The position numbers were made by a program, and so were the translations under genes. A stretch of DNA of 64,000 nt from DASRDR01 sp963812945 [NCBI: uncultured Candidatus Rokubacteria bacterium] (lineage in GTDB: Bacteria; Methylomirabilota; Methylomirabilia; Rokubacteriales), in contig CAWEXD010000008.1 in the NCBI GenBank assembly GCA_963812945.1, positions 2,356,001 through 2,420,000 of the forward strand, given 5' to 3'. The notes below the pieces were generated by a model. It was given only the letters and a program-made list of their open reading frames with translations, was not told where the DNA came from and made no database searches. Numbering within the stretch: position 1 is the stretch's first letter; each line of letters starts with the position of its first letter. Shown one piece after another: positions 44,248-52,525 of the stretch.

Positions 44248-45621
44248 ATGACGCGGAGCTTCGAGGATCAGATCCAGGCCACGCGGGGCGGGTCGGGCGC
44301 GTGGTACGCGCGCGCCAAGCAGGCGATCGGCGGTGGCCTCGGCCACGACGTGCGGCACGCTTTGCCCTTCCCCACCTACATCGCCCGGGCGCAGGGCGCC
44401 TACAAGTGGGACGTGGACGGCCACCGGTACATCGACTATCACGTCGGGAACGGCGCGCTCCTCCTCGGCCACGCCCATCCGGCCATCGTGGAGGCCGTGA
44501 TCAAGGCGGCCCCGCTCGGCACCCACTTCGGCAACGACCACCCGCTCCAGGTCGAGTGGGCCGAGCGGATCCAGTCGCTGGTGCCGTGCGGCGAGCGCGT
44601 ACGCTTCACGAACTCGGGCACGGAGTCCGACATGCTGGCCTGCCGAGTGGCGCGGGGGCACACGGGCCGGCCGACGATCCTCCGCTTCGAGGGTCACTTC
44701 CACGGGTGGGGTGACGAGCTCCTGACCGGCTACGCGCCGCCTTTCGACGTGCCGCCGTCGATCGGGCTCGCGCCGGGATTCCGCCTCGGCACCGTGATGA
44801 CGCCCGCCAACGACCTCGAGGAGGTCGACCGGATCCTCCGGCAGCGCGGTGACGTCGCCGCGGTGATCCTCGAGCCGAGCGGCGGGTCGTGGGCCCGGCT
44901 TCCGCTCCGGCCGGGGTTCCTGGCAGGACTCCGCGACGTGACCCGGCGCCACGGGACGCTCCTCATCTTCGACGAGGTCATCACCGGCTTCCGCTGGGCG
45001 CCGGGCGGGGCTCAGGAGCGATCCGGCGTGACGCCGGACCTCTCGACCCACGCCAAGATCGTGGGGGGCGGCGTCCCCGGCGCCGCGATCTGCGGGCGCG
45101 CCGACGTCATGCGCGTCTTCGACATCACGGGGGACGCCTTCCACGACCGCTTCCGCCGCATCGCGCATCAGGGCACCTACAATGCCTCTCCGCTGACGGC
45201 AGCGGCGGGGCTGGCCTGTCTCAACATCGTGGCCACCGGCGAGCCGACGCGCCGGGCGGACGCCCTCGCCGAGCGGCTCCGCGCCGGGCTGAACGGCGTG
45301 CTCGAGCGCCGCGCGATCCGGGGGCTCGTCTACGGGGAGAGCTCGGTCTTCCACATCTACCTGGAAGCGCCGGACGCCCGGCTGGGGGTGTCGCGCCCCG
45401 AGGACTACCGCTGGCTCGATGCCGTCACCCTCAAGAGCATGGACCCCGGCCTGGTGCGGGCGCTCCAGAACGGCTTCCGCGTGCGCGGCGTCGAGCTCCT
45501 CTCCTACAACGGCGGCATGACGTCGGCCGCCCACGAGGAGCAGGACATCGACGAGACGGTCGCCGCCTTCGACGACCTAGTCGGCGAGCTTCTCGCCGGC
45601 AACATGCTGGCACGCCGGTAG
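44248..45621 (+). CDS. Class III aminotransferase, glutamate-1-semialdehyde aminomutase-like
   Basis: A 457-residue PLP enzyme of the HemL/GSAM branch. It has FTNSGTESDMLACRVARGHTGRP, FEGHFHGWGDE, and the DEVITGFRWAPGG segment that carries the PLP-binding Asp. The Schiff-base Lys is in DLSTHAKIVGGGVPGAA, and HQGTYNASPL follows. It lacks the usual heme neighbours, so a secondary aminotransferase or aminomutase role is likelier than tetrapyrrole synthesis. ATG 44248 follows GGGGAGCGAGAG. A short fragment of a related gene lies just upstream. Confidence 0.86.
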   Translation: MTRSFEDQIQATRGGSGAWYARAKQAIGGGLGHDVRHALPFPTYIARAQGAYKWDVDGHRYIDYHVGNGALLLGHAHPAIVEAVIKAAPLGTHFGNDHPLQVEWAERIQSLVPCGERVRFTNSGTESDMLACRVARGHTGRPTILRFEGHFHGWGDELLTGYAPPFDVPPSIGLAPGFRLGTVMTPANDLEEVDRILRQRGDVAAVILEPSGGSWARLPLRPGFLAGLRDVTRRHGTLLIFDEVITGFRWAPGGAQERSGVTPDLSTHAKIVGGGVPGAAICGRADVMRVFDITGDAFHDRFRRIAHQGTYNASPLTAAAGLACLNIVATGEPTRRADALAERLRAGLNGVLERRAIRGLVYGESSVFHIYLEAPDARLGVSRPEDYRWLDAVTLKSMDPGLVRALQNGFRVRGVELLSYNGGMTSAAHEEQDIDETVAAFDDLVGELLAGNMLARR

Positions 45622-45669
45622 CCTCCGGACCCGCCGGCCCCACGGCGCCTGGTCGACCCTGCGGCCACG

Positions 45670-46194
45670 ATGACGCGCGAACCGTCCTCCGTCCGTCCAG
45701 TCCGATTTCCAGCCGAGTACGGGACGCCGGGAAGCCCGGACAGCCTTCTCCCCTGGAGCTACGTCGAAGGGCGTCTCCGAACCGCGTCGAACTACTGGAT
45801 CACGACCGTCGGGCCGCGCGCGCGGCCGCATGCCCGGCCGGTCGACGGCGTCTGGATCGACGGCGCGCTGTGCTTCGGTGGATCGCCGGAGACGCGCTGG
45901 GTGCGCAACGTCATGGCCAATCCCTCGATCTCCGTCCATCTCGCGAGCGAGGCGGAGGCGATCATTCTTGAAGGCACCGCCCAGCTCGTCACGGACCCTT
46001 CGCACCCTCTCGCCGAGCCATCCATGGCGGCTTCGAAGGCGAAGTACCCGCAATACTTCTCCGGAGATGCGGCGCCATTCCGGCCGTTCTGGGCGCTCCG
46101 GCCCACCACGGCCTTCGCCTGGACCCTCGAGGGCTTCCCGCGAGGCGCGACGCGCTGGCGCTTCGAGAACAGGTCCAGGGGGCCGCAGGCCTAG
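45670..46194 (+). CDS. Pyridoxamine 5'-phosphate oxidase-family (split-barrel flavin) protein
   Basis: A 174-residue split beta-barrel protein of the PPOX / F420-dependent reductase superfamily. ASNYWITTVGPRARPHARPVDGVWIDGALCFGG is the FMN- or F420-binding core. SISVHLASEAEAIILEGTAQLV and a C-terminal AWTLEGFPRGATRWRF strand pair follow. The cofactor cannot be fixed from sequence, but the next gene is an LLM-type oxidoreductase. The two are convergent and share the 4-bp palindrome CTAG for their stop codons. Confidence 0.8.
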   Translation: MTREPSSVRPVRFPAEYGTPGSPDSLLPWSYVEGRLRTASNYWITTVGPRARPHARPVDGVWIDGALCFGGSPETRWVRNVMANPSISVHLASEAEAIILEGTAQLVTDPSHPLAEPSMAASKAKYPQYFSGDAAPFRPFWALRPTTAFAWTLEGFPRGATRWRFENRSRGPQA

Positions 46195-47201
46195 CGGAAC
46201 GCGGGCAGGACCTCCCGCGCCAGGAGCTCGAGCTGGCGCAGGATCGTCGCGTGCGGCATGCCGGGCGTGAAGAGCCGGAAGATCACGTGGGTCATGCCGT
46301 ACTGGCGGACATAGGGCTCGAGGTCGCGGACGATCCGGTCGGGCGTGCCGATGAGGAACCGGTCCACCGCCAGCCGGTCGAGGTCGGCCGCCGTCGCGGC
46401 GTCGACGAACGGGTGCTTCCAGGTCCCGCCGTACTCCTTGCCGTACGCGAGCATGAGATGGCGGTCGGCCAGCTCGCGCGCTGCGTGCTCGGTCTCGGCG
46501 ATGCAGAGCTCGCGCGTGACGGGCCACTCGCCCGGCGGGGGGAGCCCGGCCGCCCGCCGGTGCTCGAGGATGCGGGCCTGGCTGCGGAGCAGACGCGGTA
46601 GATCGGCCGTAGGTCCCGGAAGCCACGCGTCGGCGAGGAGCGCGGCGCGCCGGAGCGTCACGTCCCCCCAGCCGCCGATCCACACGGGCGGGTGGGGCCG
46701 CTGGACGGGCTTCGGCTCGATCCGCCCGTCGACCACCGTGAAGTGCTCGCCCCGGTGGGTCACGCCGTCGCGGGTCCAGAGCGCCTTCATCAGGGCGAGG
46801 CCCTCCTCGAACCGGGCGCCGCGCTTCTCGAGGGCCGCGTCGTAGAGCTGGAACTCGTCGGGCTTGTAGCCGATCGCGACGCCGAGCACGGCCCGGCCGT
46901 TCGAGACGACGTCGAGCAGCGCCGCCTCCTCCGCGAGCCGCACGGGGTGGTAGAAGGGAAACACGCACACGTTGGCCCCCAGCTGGACGCGCGACGTCCG
47001 CGCCGCGAGCGCGGTCAGCATCTGGACCGGCGCCGGCCAGTAGTGGTCGCGGACCCCGTGGTGCTCGGCGAGCCAGACGGAGTCGAAGCCGAGCGCCTCG
47101 GCCCGCTCGACCTCCGCCAGCGCCTCCCGGAAGAAGTGGCCGCCCTCGGTGGGGCAGATCCCGAACTTGAGCCGCGGGGTCAGACTTTGATTTCCGGACA
47201 T
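46191..47201 (-). CDS. LLM-class (luciferase-like) F420/flavin-dependent oxidoreductase
   Basis: A 336-residue TIM-barrel oxidoreductase: LKFGICPTEGGHFFREALAEVERAEALGFDSVWLAEHHG, then RTSRVQLGANVCVFPFYHPVRLAEEAALLD and the FEEGLALMKALWT segment. Such proteins use F420 or FMN as dehydrogenases or monooxygenases. The only start is ATG 47201, which lies inside the left arm of the inverted-repeat element. The first nine or so residues (MSGNQSLTP) are therefore element-derived, and the family sequence begins at LKFGI. No Shine-Dalgarno is visible, so translation may be weak or coupled to upstream translation. It follows a NitT/TauT-type transporter operon. Confidence 0.86.
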   Translation of the reverse strand: MSGNQSLTPRLKFGICPTEGGHFFREALAEVERAEALGFDSVWLAEHHGVRDHYWPAPVQMLTALAARTSRVQLGANVCVFPFYHPVRLAEEAALLDVVSNGRAVLGVAIGYKPDEFQLYDAALEKRGARFEEGLALMKALWTRDGVTHRGEHFTVVDGRIEPKPVQRPHPPVWIGGWGDVTLRRAALLADAWLPGPTADLPRLLRSQARILEHRRAAGLPPPGEWPVTRELCIAETEHAARELADRHLMLAYGKEYGGTWKHPFVDAATAADLDRLAVDRFLIGTPDRIVRDLEPYVRQYGMTHVIFRLFTPGMPHATILRQLELLAREVLPAFR

Positions 47202-47282
47202 TTCACTGGCCCGAGAGCGACCGGGGGGCCCGACGAGGCGTCTGCCGCTGTCGAAAGTGTCCGGAAGTCAAAGTCTGACCCC
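47176..47282. repeat. Dispersed inverted-repeat element, copy 2 (107 bp)
   Basis: The left end GGGGTCAGACTTTGAT is at 47176-47191 and the complement of GGGGTCAGACTTTGAC is at 47267-47282. Pairing continues through TTCCGGACA, giving arms of about 29 bp with two mismatches. The right end lies 2 bases from the stop codon of the ABC ATPase (47285-47287). The left arm contains the start codon of the LLM oxidoreductase at 47199-47201. Related copies are at 20589 and 54463. Confidence 0.88.
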
Positions 47283-47284
47283 CT

Positions 47285-48064
47285 TCAGTACCGCAGCACG
47301 CCGCGGGCGCGGAAGAGGTCGGTGATGGCCTTCTGGTATGCGGCGAAGCTCGGCGACTCCTGGACCTCCAGCCGGCGCGGGCGCGGCAAGTCGATGTCGA
47401 GGATCCCGTCGACCCGTCCCGGCCGCGGCGACATGACCACGACCCGGTCGGACAGCAGGACCGCCTCGGGGATCGAGTGCGTGATGAACACGACCGTCTT
47501 CCGGCGCTCGAGCCAGAGCCGCTCGATGTCGAGCCGCATCTGCTCGCGCGTCAAGGCGTCGAGCGCGCCGAACGGCTCGTCCATGAGGAGCAGCGGTGGG
47601 TCGTGGATGAGCGCCCGGCAGATCGCGGCGCGCTGTCGCATCCCGCCCGACAGCTCGAACGGGTACTTGTCCTCGAACCCCTCGAGACCGACGGCCAGCA
47701 GAAGCTCCCGCGCCTTCGACCGGTGGGAGGCGAGGTCGAGCCCCCGCGCCTCGACCTGCAGGAGCACGTTCCGGATCACGGTGCGCCAGTCGAGGAGCAC
47801 GGGGTTCTGGAACACGATCCCCACGTCGGTCTGCGGACGCGTGACCCGCTGACCGGCCACCCGGATCTCGCCCGACGACGGCGCGAGGAGCCCGGCGATC
47901 ATGAGGAGCAGCGTGCTCTTGCCGCAGCCGGAGGGGCCCAGGATGGACAGGAACTCCCCGGCGGGCACGTCCAGGGAGACCTGCTCCACCGCGTGGACAA
48001 GCCCGTCCGACGACGGGTAGGTCTTGGAGACCCCGGTGATCTCGATCAGCGGGCGCGGGGGCAC
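47285..48064 (-). CDS. ABC transporter ATP-binding protein (SsuB/TauB/NitT type)
   Basis: A 259-residue ATPase of the nitrate/sulfonate/taurine-type importer class. Walker A GPSGCGKST is at about 44-52, the signature LSGGMRQR at about 142-149, and Walker B LLLMDEPFGALD at about 162-173, followed by ITHSIPEAV. The stop codon lies 2 bases from the inverted-repeat element. Permease, cupin, binding protein and ATPase are encoded in this order on the minus strand. Confidence 0.9.
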   Translation of the reverse strand: MPPRPLIEITGVSKTYPSSDGLVHAVEQVSLDVPAGEFLSILGPSGCGKSTLLLMIAGLLAPSSGEIRVAGQRVTRPQTDVGIVFQNPVLLDWRTVIRNVLLQVEARGLDLASHRSKARELLLAVGLEGFEDKYPFELSGGMRQRAAICRALIHDPPLLLMDEPFGALDALTREQMRLDIERLWLERRKTVVFITHSIPEAVLLSDRVVVMSPRPGRVDGILDIDLPRPRRLEVQESPSFAAYQKAITDLFRARGVLRY

Positions 48065-48107
48065 AGCGACTCTGGCCCCCGCGCCCGGCGGCGCGACGAG
48101 CGCCCTC

Positions 48108-49103
48108 CTACGGCAGGAACTCGTTCGTGTAGAACGCGGTCGGCGGGAGGTTCGTCTCGACGCCTCGATATTTCTTGAGCACGTCGAGCGTTGCTTCCCA
48201 GTCTTCCGGCGGTCCGAATCCGAGGCGCTTCTGCTTGTTGGCCGCGCTGAAGAGCAGGCCGAGGTCGACGGCGAGCTGCCGCCGGATGGTCTCCCGATCC
48301 ACCAGCGGTGCGATCTTCATCAGAGCCGCGACCGCGGCGTCCGGGTCCTTCAGCGTGTCCTCCCATCCCTTGATGCTGGCGGCCACGATCTTGCGCACGA
48401 GGTCCGGCCGGTCCCTGATCGTGTCCTGGTGGGCGAACACCGTGAAGCCGACGGACGGCACGCCGAGCTCGCTGAACTTGAGGGTCCGGGTCTTGAAGCC
48501 CTTCACCTCCATGGTGACAGCCTGGTCGTCCGCGCCGCCGAGGAGCGCGTGCGCCTGCTTCTCGGTCACCGCCGGGATCTTGGCCTTCGGGTCCATGTGG
48601 ATGAGCTTGATCGAGTCCGGGTTCAGCTTGTTCGCGGCGACGACGGCCGGCCAGGTCTGGGTCAGGCCGTCGCCCGGGGTGATCGCCAGCGTCTTCCCCT
48701 CGAGGTCCTTCACCGTCCGGATGTTGGCCTCCTCGAGCGACACGACGGCGTAGGGCAGGATGTTCAGGATCGTCGCCACCGCCTTGACGGGCACGCCCTT
48801 GACGGCGTTCTGGGTGAGGCTGACGCCGTCCGCCCACCCGAAGGTGTCCGACTTGGTGCCGACGAGCTGAACCGTGACCGCGGAGCCCCGCCCCTCGAGG
48901 ATCTCCACGTTCACGCCGGCCTTCTCGAAGTAACCGCGCTCCTTGGCGAGCGCGAACGGAGCATGGATGCCGCCCCAGGCCCAGTTCATCCGGAACGTGA
49001 CCTTGTCCTGCGCGGTGACGCCCGGCGGGGCCGCGGCCCACGCCACGACCCCCGCGAGTGCGAGCCCCGCCCCTGCGAGCAGAAGACGCCTGCTCCGCCG
49101 CAT
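48108..49103 (-). CDS. NMT1/THI5-like ABC transporter substrate-binding protein
   Basis: A 331-residue periplasmic receptor with a signal peptide (RRSRRLLLAGAGLALAGVVAWAAA, cleavage near TAQDK). The NMT1/SsuA-like body has FRMNWAWGGIHAPFALAKERGYFEKAGVNVEI and GKTLAITPGDGLTQTWP. RR at the start hints at Tat export but the motif is incomplete. Ligands in this family include pyrimidine precursors of thiamine, riboflavin, and sulfonates. It sits between the cupin and the ATPase gene. Confidence 0.87.
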   Translation of the reverse strand: MRRSRRLLLAGAGLALAGVVAWAAAPPGVTAQDKVTFRMNWAWGGIHAPFALAKERGYFEKAGVNVEILEGRGSAVTVQLVGTKSDTFGWADGVSLTQNAVKGVPVKAVATILNILPYAVVSLEEANIRTVKDLEGKTLAITPGDGLTQTWPAVVAANKLNPDSIKLIHMDPKAKIPAVTEKQAHALLGGADDQAVTMEVKGFKTRTLKFSELGVPSVGFTVFAHQDTIRDRPDLVRKIVAASIKGWEDTLKDPDAAVAALMKIAPLVDRETIRRQLAVDLGLLFSAANKQKRLGFGPPEDWEATLDVLKKYRGVETNLPPTAFYTNEFLP

Positions 49104-49134
49104 GTCTCCCCTCCCCTGCCGGCCTTTGGCCCCG

Positions 49135-49497
49135 CTAGGGCCGATCCGGCTCTTCCAGGAACTCGTTCGGGCGCTCGAAGATCCCGATGCCGATGCAGCC
49201 GTTCGGCGACCACGCCCGATGGACCGAGCCGGGCCGCCGCCAGACGAAGTTGCCTGCCGTGCACTCGCCGTCGTCGTCGACCAGCGAGCCCTCCAGGATG
49301 AAGGTCTGCTCGAGCGCCACGTGCCGGTGGCGGGGCAGCTTCGCCCCGGGCTCGAAGCGGGTGAGGATCGTCCGGCGTCCGGACGGGTCCTCGTAGAGGA
49401 CCTTGTTCCAGACGCCGAGGAACCCGCTCGGCTCCCAGTCCATCTTGGTCAGGTCGAGGTACGTCGACCGAACGGTCTCCTTCGTGATCACGGGCAC
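49135..49497 (-). CDS. Small cupin protein
   Basis: A 120-residue cupin resembling the ChrR-like / cupin_7 type: TRFEPGAKLPRHRHVALEQTFILEGSLVDDDGEC holds HRH and the Glu, and WRRPGSVHRAW holds the last His. It is inserted between permease and binding-protein genes of the ABC operon. It may be a metal-binding enzyme acting on the imported compound, but the role is not known. Starts at ATG 49497. Confidence 0.8.
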   Translation of the reverse strand: MPVITKETVRSTYLDLTKMDWEPSGFLGVWNKVLYEDPSGRRTILTRFEPGAKLPRHRHVALEQTFILEGSLVDDDGECTAGNFVWRRPGSVHRAWSPNGCIGIGIFERPNEFLEEPDRP

Positions 49498-49541
49498 CTC
49501 CTTCGCGAGCCTCGTCGCCCGCGACGCCTCTGGATCATACC

Positions 49542-50390
49542 CTAGAGCCCACCCTCAGCGCCGAGCGGGCCCCGCCGCGAGACGTGCCACGGGATGGCCA
49601 GCCGCTCGAGCGCGACCATCAGGAAGTAGAGGACGAGCCCGATGGCGGTCAGCACGATGAGCGTGGCGAACAGGAGCTCGGTGCGGAGGTCGCCGCCCGC
49701 CACCAGGAGGAGATAGCCGAGGCCGCGGTCCGAGCCGACGAACTCGCCGATGATCGCCCCGACCGTGGCGAGGGTGATCGCGACCTTGAGCCCCGCGAAG
49801 ATCTGGGGCAAGGCGTGCGGGAGCCGCACCTTGACGAAGGCCGGCCACGCCCCGAGGCCCATCGAGCGCGTCAGGTACTCGATCTCGCGGTCCAGCGAGC
49901 GGAACCCCGCGACCGCGTTGATCACGATGGGAAAGAACGAGAGCAGGAACGTCATAAACACCTTGGGAAAGAGACCGAAGCCGAACCAGATGATGAAGAG
50001 GGGCGCCAGGGCGATCTTCGGCACGAGCTGGGTGAACACGAGAACCGGCATGACCACCCGCTCCACCGCCCGCGAGAAGGCCACCGCCATGCCACACGGC
50101 ACGCTCACGACGACGGCGAGCAGGAAGCCGAGGGCGATCTCGCCGAGAGTCGTCAGGGCGTGCTGGGCCAGGAGGGGGGCGCGGACGTACATCTCCGTCA
50201 GCGTCGCATACGGCGTGGGCAGGATGTACCGCGGGACCCTGAGCCCGACGAGCTGCCAGGCGAGCAGGATCAGGAGAAACGCGACCGTCGTCTGCGCGTA
50301 CCCGATCCAGCGTCCTTGGCGCCCGTCGCGCCCACGCCGCCCGGCGCGGGTCCCCCGGGCCGGCTTCTCCCCGTTTCCCAGCGTTCCCAC
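49542..50390 (-). CDS. ABC transporter permease (SsuC/TauC type)
   Basis: A 282-residue polytopic permease with a basic, soluble N-terminus of about 30 residues and six helices. The EAA-like cytoplasmic loop (SLDREIEYLTRSMGLGAWPAFVKVRLPHALPQIFAGLK) identifies BPD inner-membrane components. It is the first gene of the transport set (permease, cupin, receptor, ATPase). Start at GTG/ATG 50390 after the DHDPS-family gene (stop 50428). Confidence 0.88.
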   Translation of the reverse strand: MGTLGNGEKPARGTRAGRRGRDGRQGRWIGYAQTTVAFLLILLAWQLVGLRVPRYILPTPYATLTEMYVRAPLLAQHALTTLGEIALGFLLAVVVSVPCGMAVAFSRAVERVVMPVLVFTQLVPKIALAPLFIIWFGFGLFPKVFMTFLLSFFPIVINAVAGFRSLDREIEYLTRSMGLGAWPAFVKVRLPHALPQIFAGLKVAITLATVGAIIGEFVGSDRGLGYLLLVAGGDLRTELLFATLIVLTAIGLVLYFLMVALERLAIPWHVSRRGPLGAEGGL

Positions 50391-50427
50391 GTGGCCTCTG
50401 CGCCCCGTCCGCGAAGCGCCCCCGCCG

Positions 50428-51348
50428 TTACGCCGCGAGCAGCCCGGCGTGGACCAGGAGCCGCCGGATCGTGCGCCGCTCGTCGTCCGCGAGCGGCATG
50501 AGCGGCGGGCGCACGGCCGCCGAGCGAAGGACGCCGAGCATGACCAGCGCCTCCTTGAGCCGCGGGCGATAGTCGCGCAGCGGCGGGCTCCACATCATCC
50601 GCGCCATGGGGCCGATGCGGTCCCAGATCGCCAGCGCCTGCTGATAGTCCTTCTGCTGGACGGCCTCGAACATCTTCACCTGGAGATCGAGCGCGATCGC
50701 GCCGAAGCCGATCAGCGCCCCGTGCGCGCCCAGGATGTACGCCTCGCAGAGGAAGGTGTCGCTGCCGGTCAGCACCGCGAGGGGCTTCGGCGCGTCGCGG
50801 AGCGCCTGGAGCGTGTCGACCAGCCGGGCGGCGTCGAAGGTGGCCTCCTTCATCGCGACCACCTCGGGGATCTCGGCGAGCCGGCACAGCGCCTCGTTCG
50901 AGTAGGACGGGCCGAGGCCGCGCGCGAACTGGAACAGGCAGAGCGGCAGGCCCGTCGCCTCGGCGATCGCCCGGTGGTACTCGAACGGGAGGCGCCACGG
51001 GAGCGGCTCGCCCATGAAGGTCGGAACCGGCGGGAAGACCGCAAGCCCCTGCGCGCCCGCCCGCGCGAGCGCCTGGGCCTGCTGGACCGCCTCCCGCGTC
51101 GAGCCCGCGATGAGCCCGCTCCAGACCGGGCAGCGCCCGTCGGCCGCCTCCCGCGAGACTTCGATGACCCGGAGGCGCTCCTCGACGGAGAGCGAAGGCC
51201 CCTCGGCGGCGTCCATGTTCATCGCGATCGCGGTCGGGCCTTGCGGGACGAGCCACCGGAGGTAGTCGCGAAGGCCCGTCCAGTCGACGTCGAAATCCTC
51301 GGTCATGGGCAGGACCGGCGCCGCGACGATGCCGCGGATCAGCTCCAT
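50428..51348 (-). CDS. DHDPS/NAL-family protein with altered active site
   Basis: A 306-residue TIM-barrel protein of the dihydrodipicolinate synthase / N-acetylneuraminate lyase family. The Schiff-base Lys is kept in VAMKEATFD (about 158-166). The catalytic Tyr in the usual LYNVP stretch is replaced: the sequence reads LCLFQFARG, with Phe. The Thr-Thr of GTTGES is replaced by an AAEG stretch. The chemistry is therefore not standard DapA. ATG 51348 has AGGAG nine bases before it; an upstream TTG would add 7 residues. It is upstream of the ABC permease. Confidence 0.78.
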   Translation of the reverse strand: MELIRGIVAAPVLPMTEDFDVDWTGLRDYLRWLVPQGPTAIAMNMDAAEGPSLSVEERLRVIEVSREAADGRCPVWSGLIAGSTREAVQQAQALARAGAQGLAVFPPVPTFMGEPLPWRLPFEYHRAIAEATGLPLCLFQFARGLGPSYSNEALCRLAEIPEVVAMKEATFDAARLVDTLQALRDAPKPLAVLTGSDTFLCEAYILGAHGALIGFGAIALDLQVKMFEAVQQKDYQQALAIWDRIGPMARMMWSPPLRDYRPRLKEALVMLGVLRSAAVRPPLMPLADDERRTIRRLLVHAGLLAA

Positions 51349-51408
51349 ACGGTCCATCTCCTCTCGCAACGGAGCTCGGTGAGCGCGCGGCTCGCTCGAC
51401 GCGACGGC

Positions 51409-51426
51409 CGGGCGAGGGGTCGCCCG
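51409..51426 (-). terminator. Hairpin between LysE and DHDPS-family genes
   Basis: CGGGCGA (51409-51415) pairs perfectly with TCGCCCG (51420-51426) around a GGGG loop. It is about 75 bases after the LysE stop on the minus strand. No T-tract. The rest of the 153-bp gap (51349-51501) has no other recognisable signal. Confidence 0.38.
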
Positions 51427-51501
51427 ACCTGGAGCAGATCGCCCTGGGCCGCCGTCGCCCGTCCGGCCGCGATGAGTCGCGACATGCGACCAGCCCTCAG
51501 G

Positions 51502-52143
51502 CTACTTCCGGCCGTCGCCGGCGAGCGCCGCCGTCACCCCGAGGCCGACGAACACGCTCCCGCTGACGTACCGCTCCGCGCGGAGGAGCCGTCCGTCGCG
51601 CTTGACCCATGCTCCGGCGGTGCCGGCCGCCACCGCATAGAGGCCGTCGCTGATCACGCCGAGCGCCACGAAGACCAGTCCCAGGGCCAGGATCTGGACG
51701 CCGACGGCGCCCCTCGACACGTCGACGAACTGCGGGAGGAACGCCAGGAAGAAAAGCGCGGTCTTCGGGTTCAGGACGTTCACCACGATGCCCTGGGTGA
51801 AGAGCCGCCGGAGGCTGTGCGGGGCGAGCGCCCGTCCCTCGACGGCCTGATCCCATCCCAGGAGCTTGCGGGCGCCGAGGTAGATCAGGTAGAGCGCGCC
51901 GAGATACTTCACGACGCTGAACGCGAGCGCCGACGAAACCAGGAGCGCCGACAGCCCGAGGGCGGCCGCCGCGACGTGGACGAGCGTGCCCACGTGGACG
52001 CCGAGCGCCGAGACCAGCCCGGCCAGCCGTCCCTGCTCGACGCTGCGGGCGACGATGTAGAGCACCGCGGGGCCGGGAGTGAGGAGCAGCACGAGCGCCG
52101 CCACGACGAACAGCCCCACCACCGACGCCTCCGGGACGACCAC
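51502..52143 (-). CDS. LysE/RhtB-family amino acid exporter
   Basis: A 213-residue polytopic exporter with about six helices. The family motif LTPGPAVLYIVARSVEQGRLAGLVSALGVHVGTLVH begins near residue 21, and the middle QGIVVNVLNPKTALFFLAFLPQFV is highly typical. Such proteins export amino acids or related compounds in exchange for protons. It lies 50 bp after the MoaD-like gene, separate in function. The start is GTG 52143. Confidence 0.88.
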   Translation of the reverse strand: MVVPEASVVGLFVVAALVLLLTPGPAVLYIVARSVEQGRLAGLVSALGVHVGTLVHVAAAALGLSALLVSSALAFSVVKYLGALYLIYLGARKLLGWDQAVEGRALAPHSLRRLFTQGIVVNVLNPKTALFFLAFLPQFVDVSRGAVGVQILALGLVFVALGVISDGLYAVAAGTAGAWVKRDGRLLRAERYVSGSVFVGLGVTAALAGDGRK

Positions 52144-52192
52144 GCGGGTTCCTCCGTGACTTGGGTGGCCGGCGCCGCCGACCGTTCTACGC

Positions 52193-52525
52193 CTAGCCGC
52201 CCATGTACTGGCCGAGCAGGGTGACGCGCTCGCTCTCGAGCACCTCGCTGTCGAGGTCGTGGCTCACGCCGAGGACGGCGTTGTTCACGAGGACCTCGAT
52301 GTTGTCGCCGAGCTCCTGGGGCCGCGTGGGATCCCAGAGGGCGCGCCCCAGCTCTGGATAGCGGTCGGAGATCGCCCGGAGGACGGCGCGGACGCTGGCG
52401 CCCTTCGGCACGGTCACGTCCTCCGCCTTCTCACCCGTCCCCGGCCCCCCGACGAGCTGGTTGACCCAGGAGAGCACCTCGACGCGCACCGTGATGGGGC
52501 GCGTCGCGACGGGGGTCCCGCTCAC
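52193..52525 (-). CDS. aorD: MoaD/ThiS-like sulfur carrier (AorD-like)
   Basis: A 110-residue ubiquitin-fold protein with the C-terminal diglycine tail (QYMGG) needed for thiocarboxylation in pterin or thiamine sulfur transfer. Internal landmarks are VSVRAVLRAISDRYPEL-like and LVNNAVLGVSHDLDSEV. The start GTG 52525 overlaps the stop of the AOR subunit gene (GTGA). This places it with the Aor operon, where a dedicated MoaD-like protein for the tungstopterin cofactor is known (AorD). The assignment is by context and fold. Confidence 0.82.
   Translation of the reverse strand: MSGTPVATRPITVRVEVLSWVNQLVGGPGTGEKAEDVTVPKGASVRAVLRAISDRYPELGRALWDPTRPQELGDNIEVLVNNAVLGVSHDLDSEVLESERVTLLGQYMGG

Noticed and set aside
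44248-45621. Assigning the aminotransferase as hemL
   Set aside because: It is in the GSAM branch but no heme genes are near and specificity is broad in this branch, so no symbol is given.
48046-49041. Alternative minus-strand frame over the NMT1-like receptor
   Set aside because: The 48108-49103 frame has a signal peptide and family motifs; this one has neither.
49750-52224. Plus-strand frame of 824 codons
   Set aside because: Antisense to the permease, DHDPS and LysE genes; composition as expected of a shadow.
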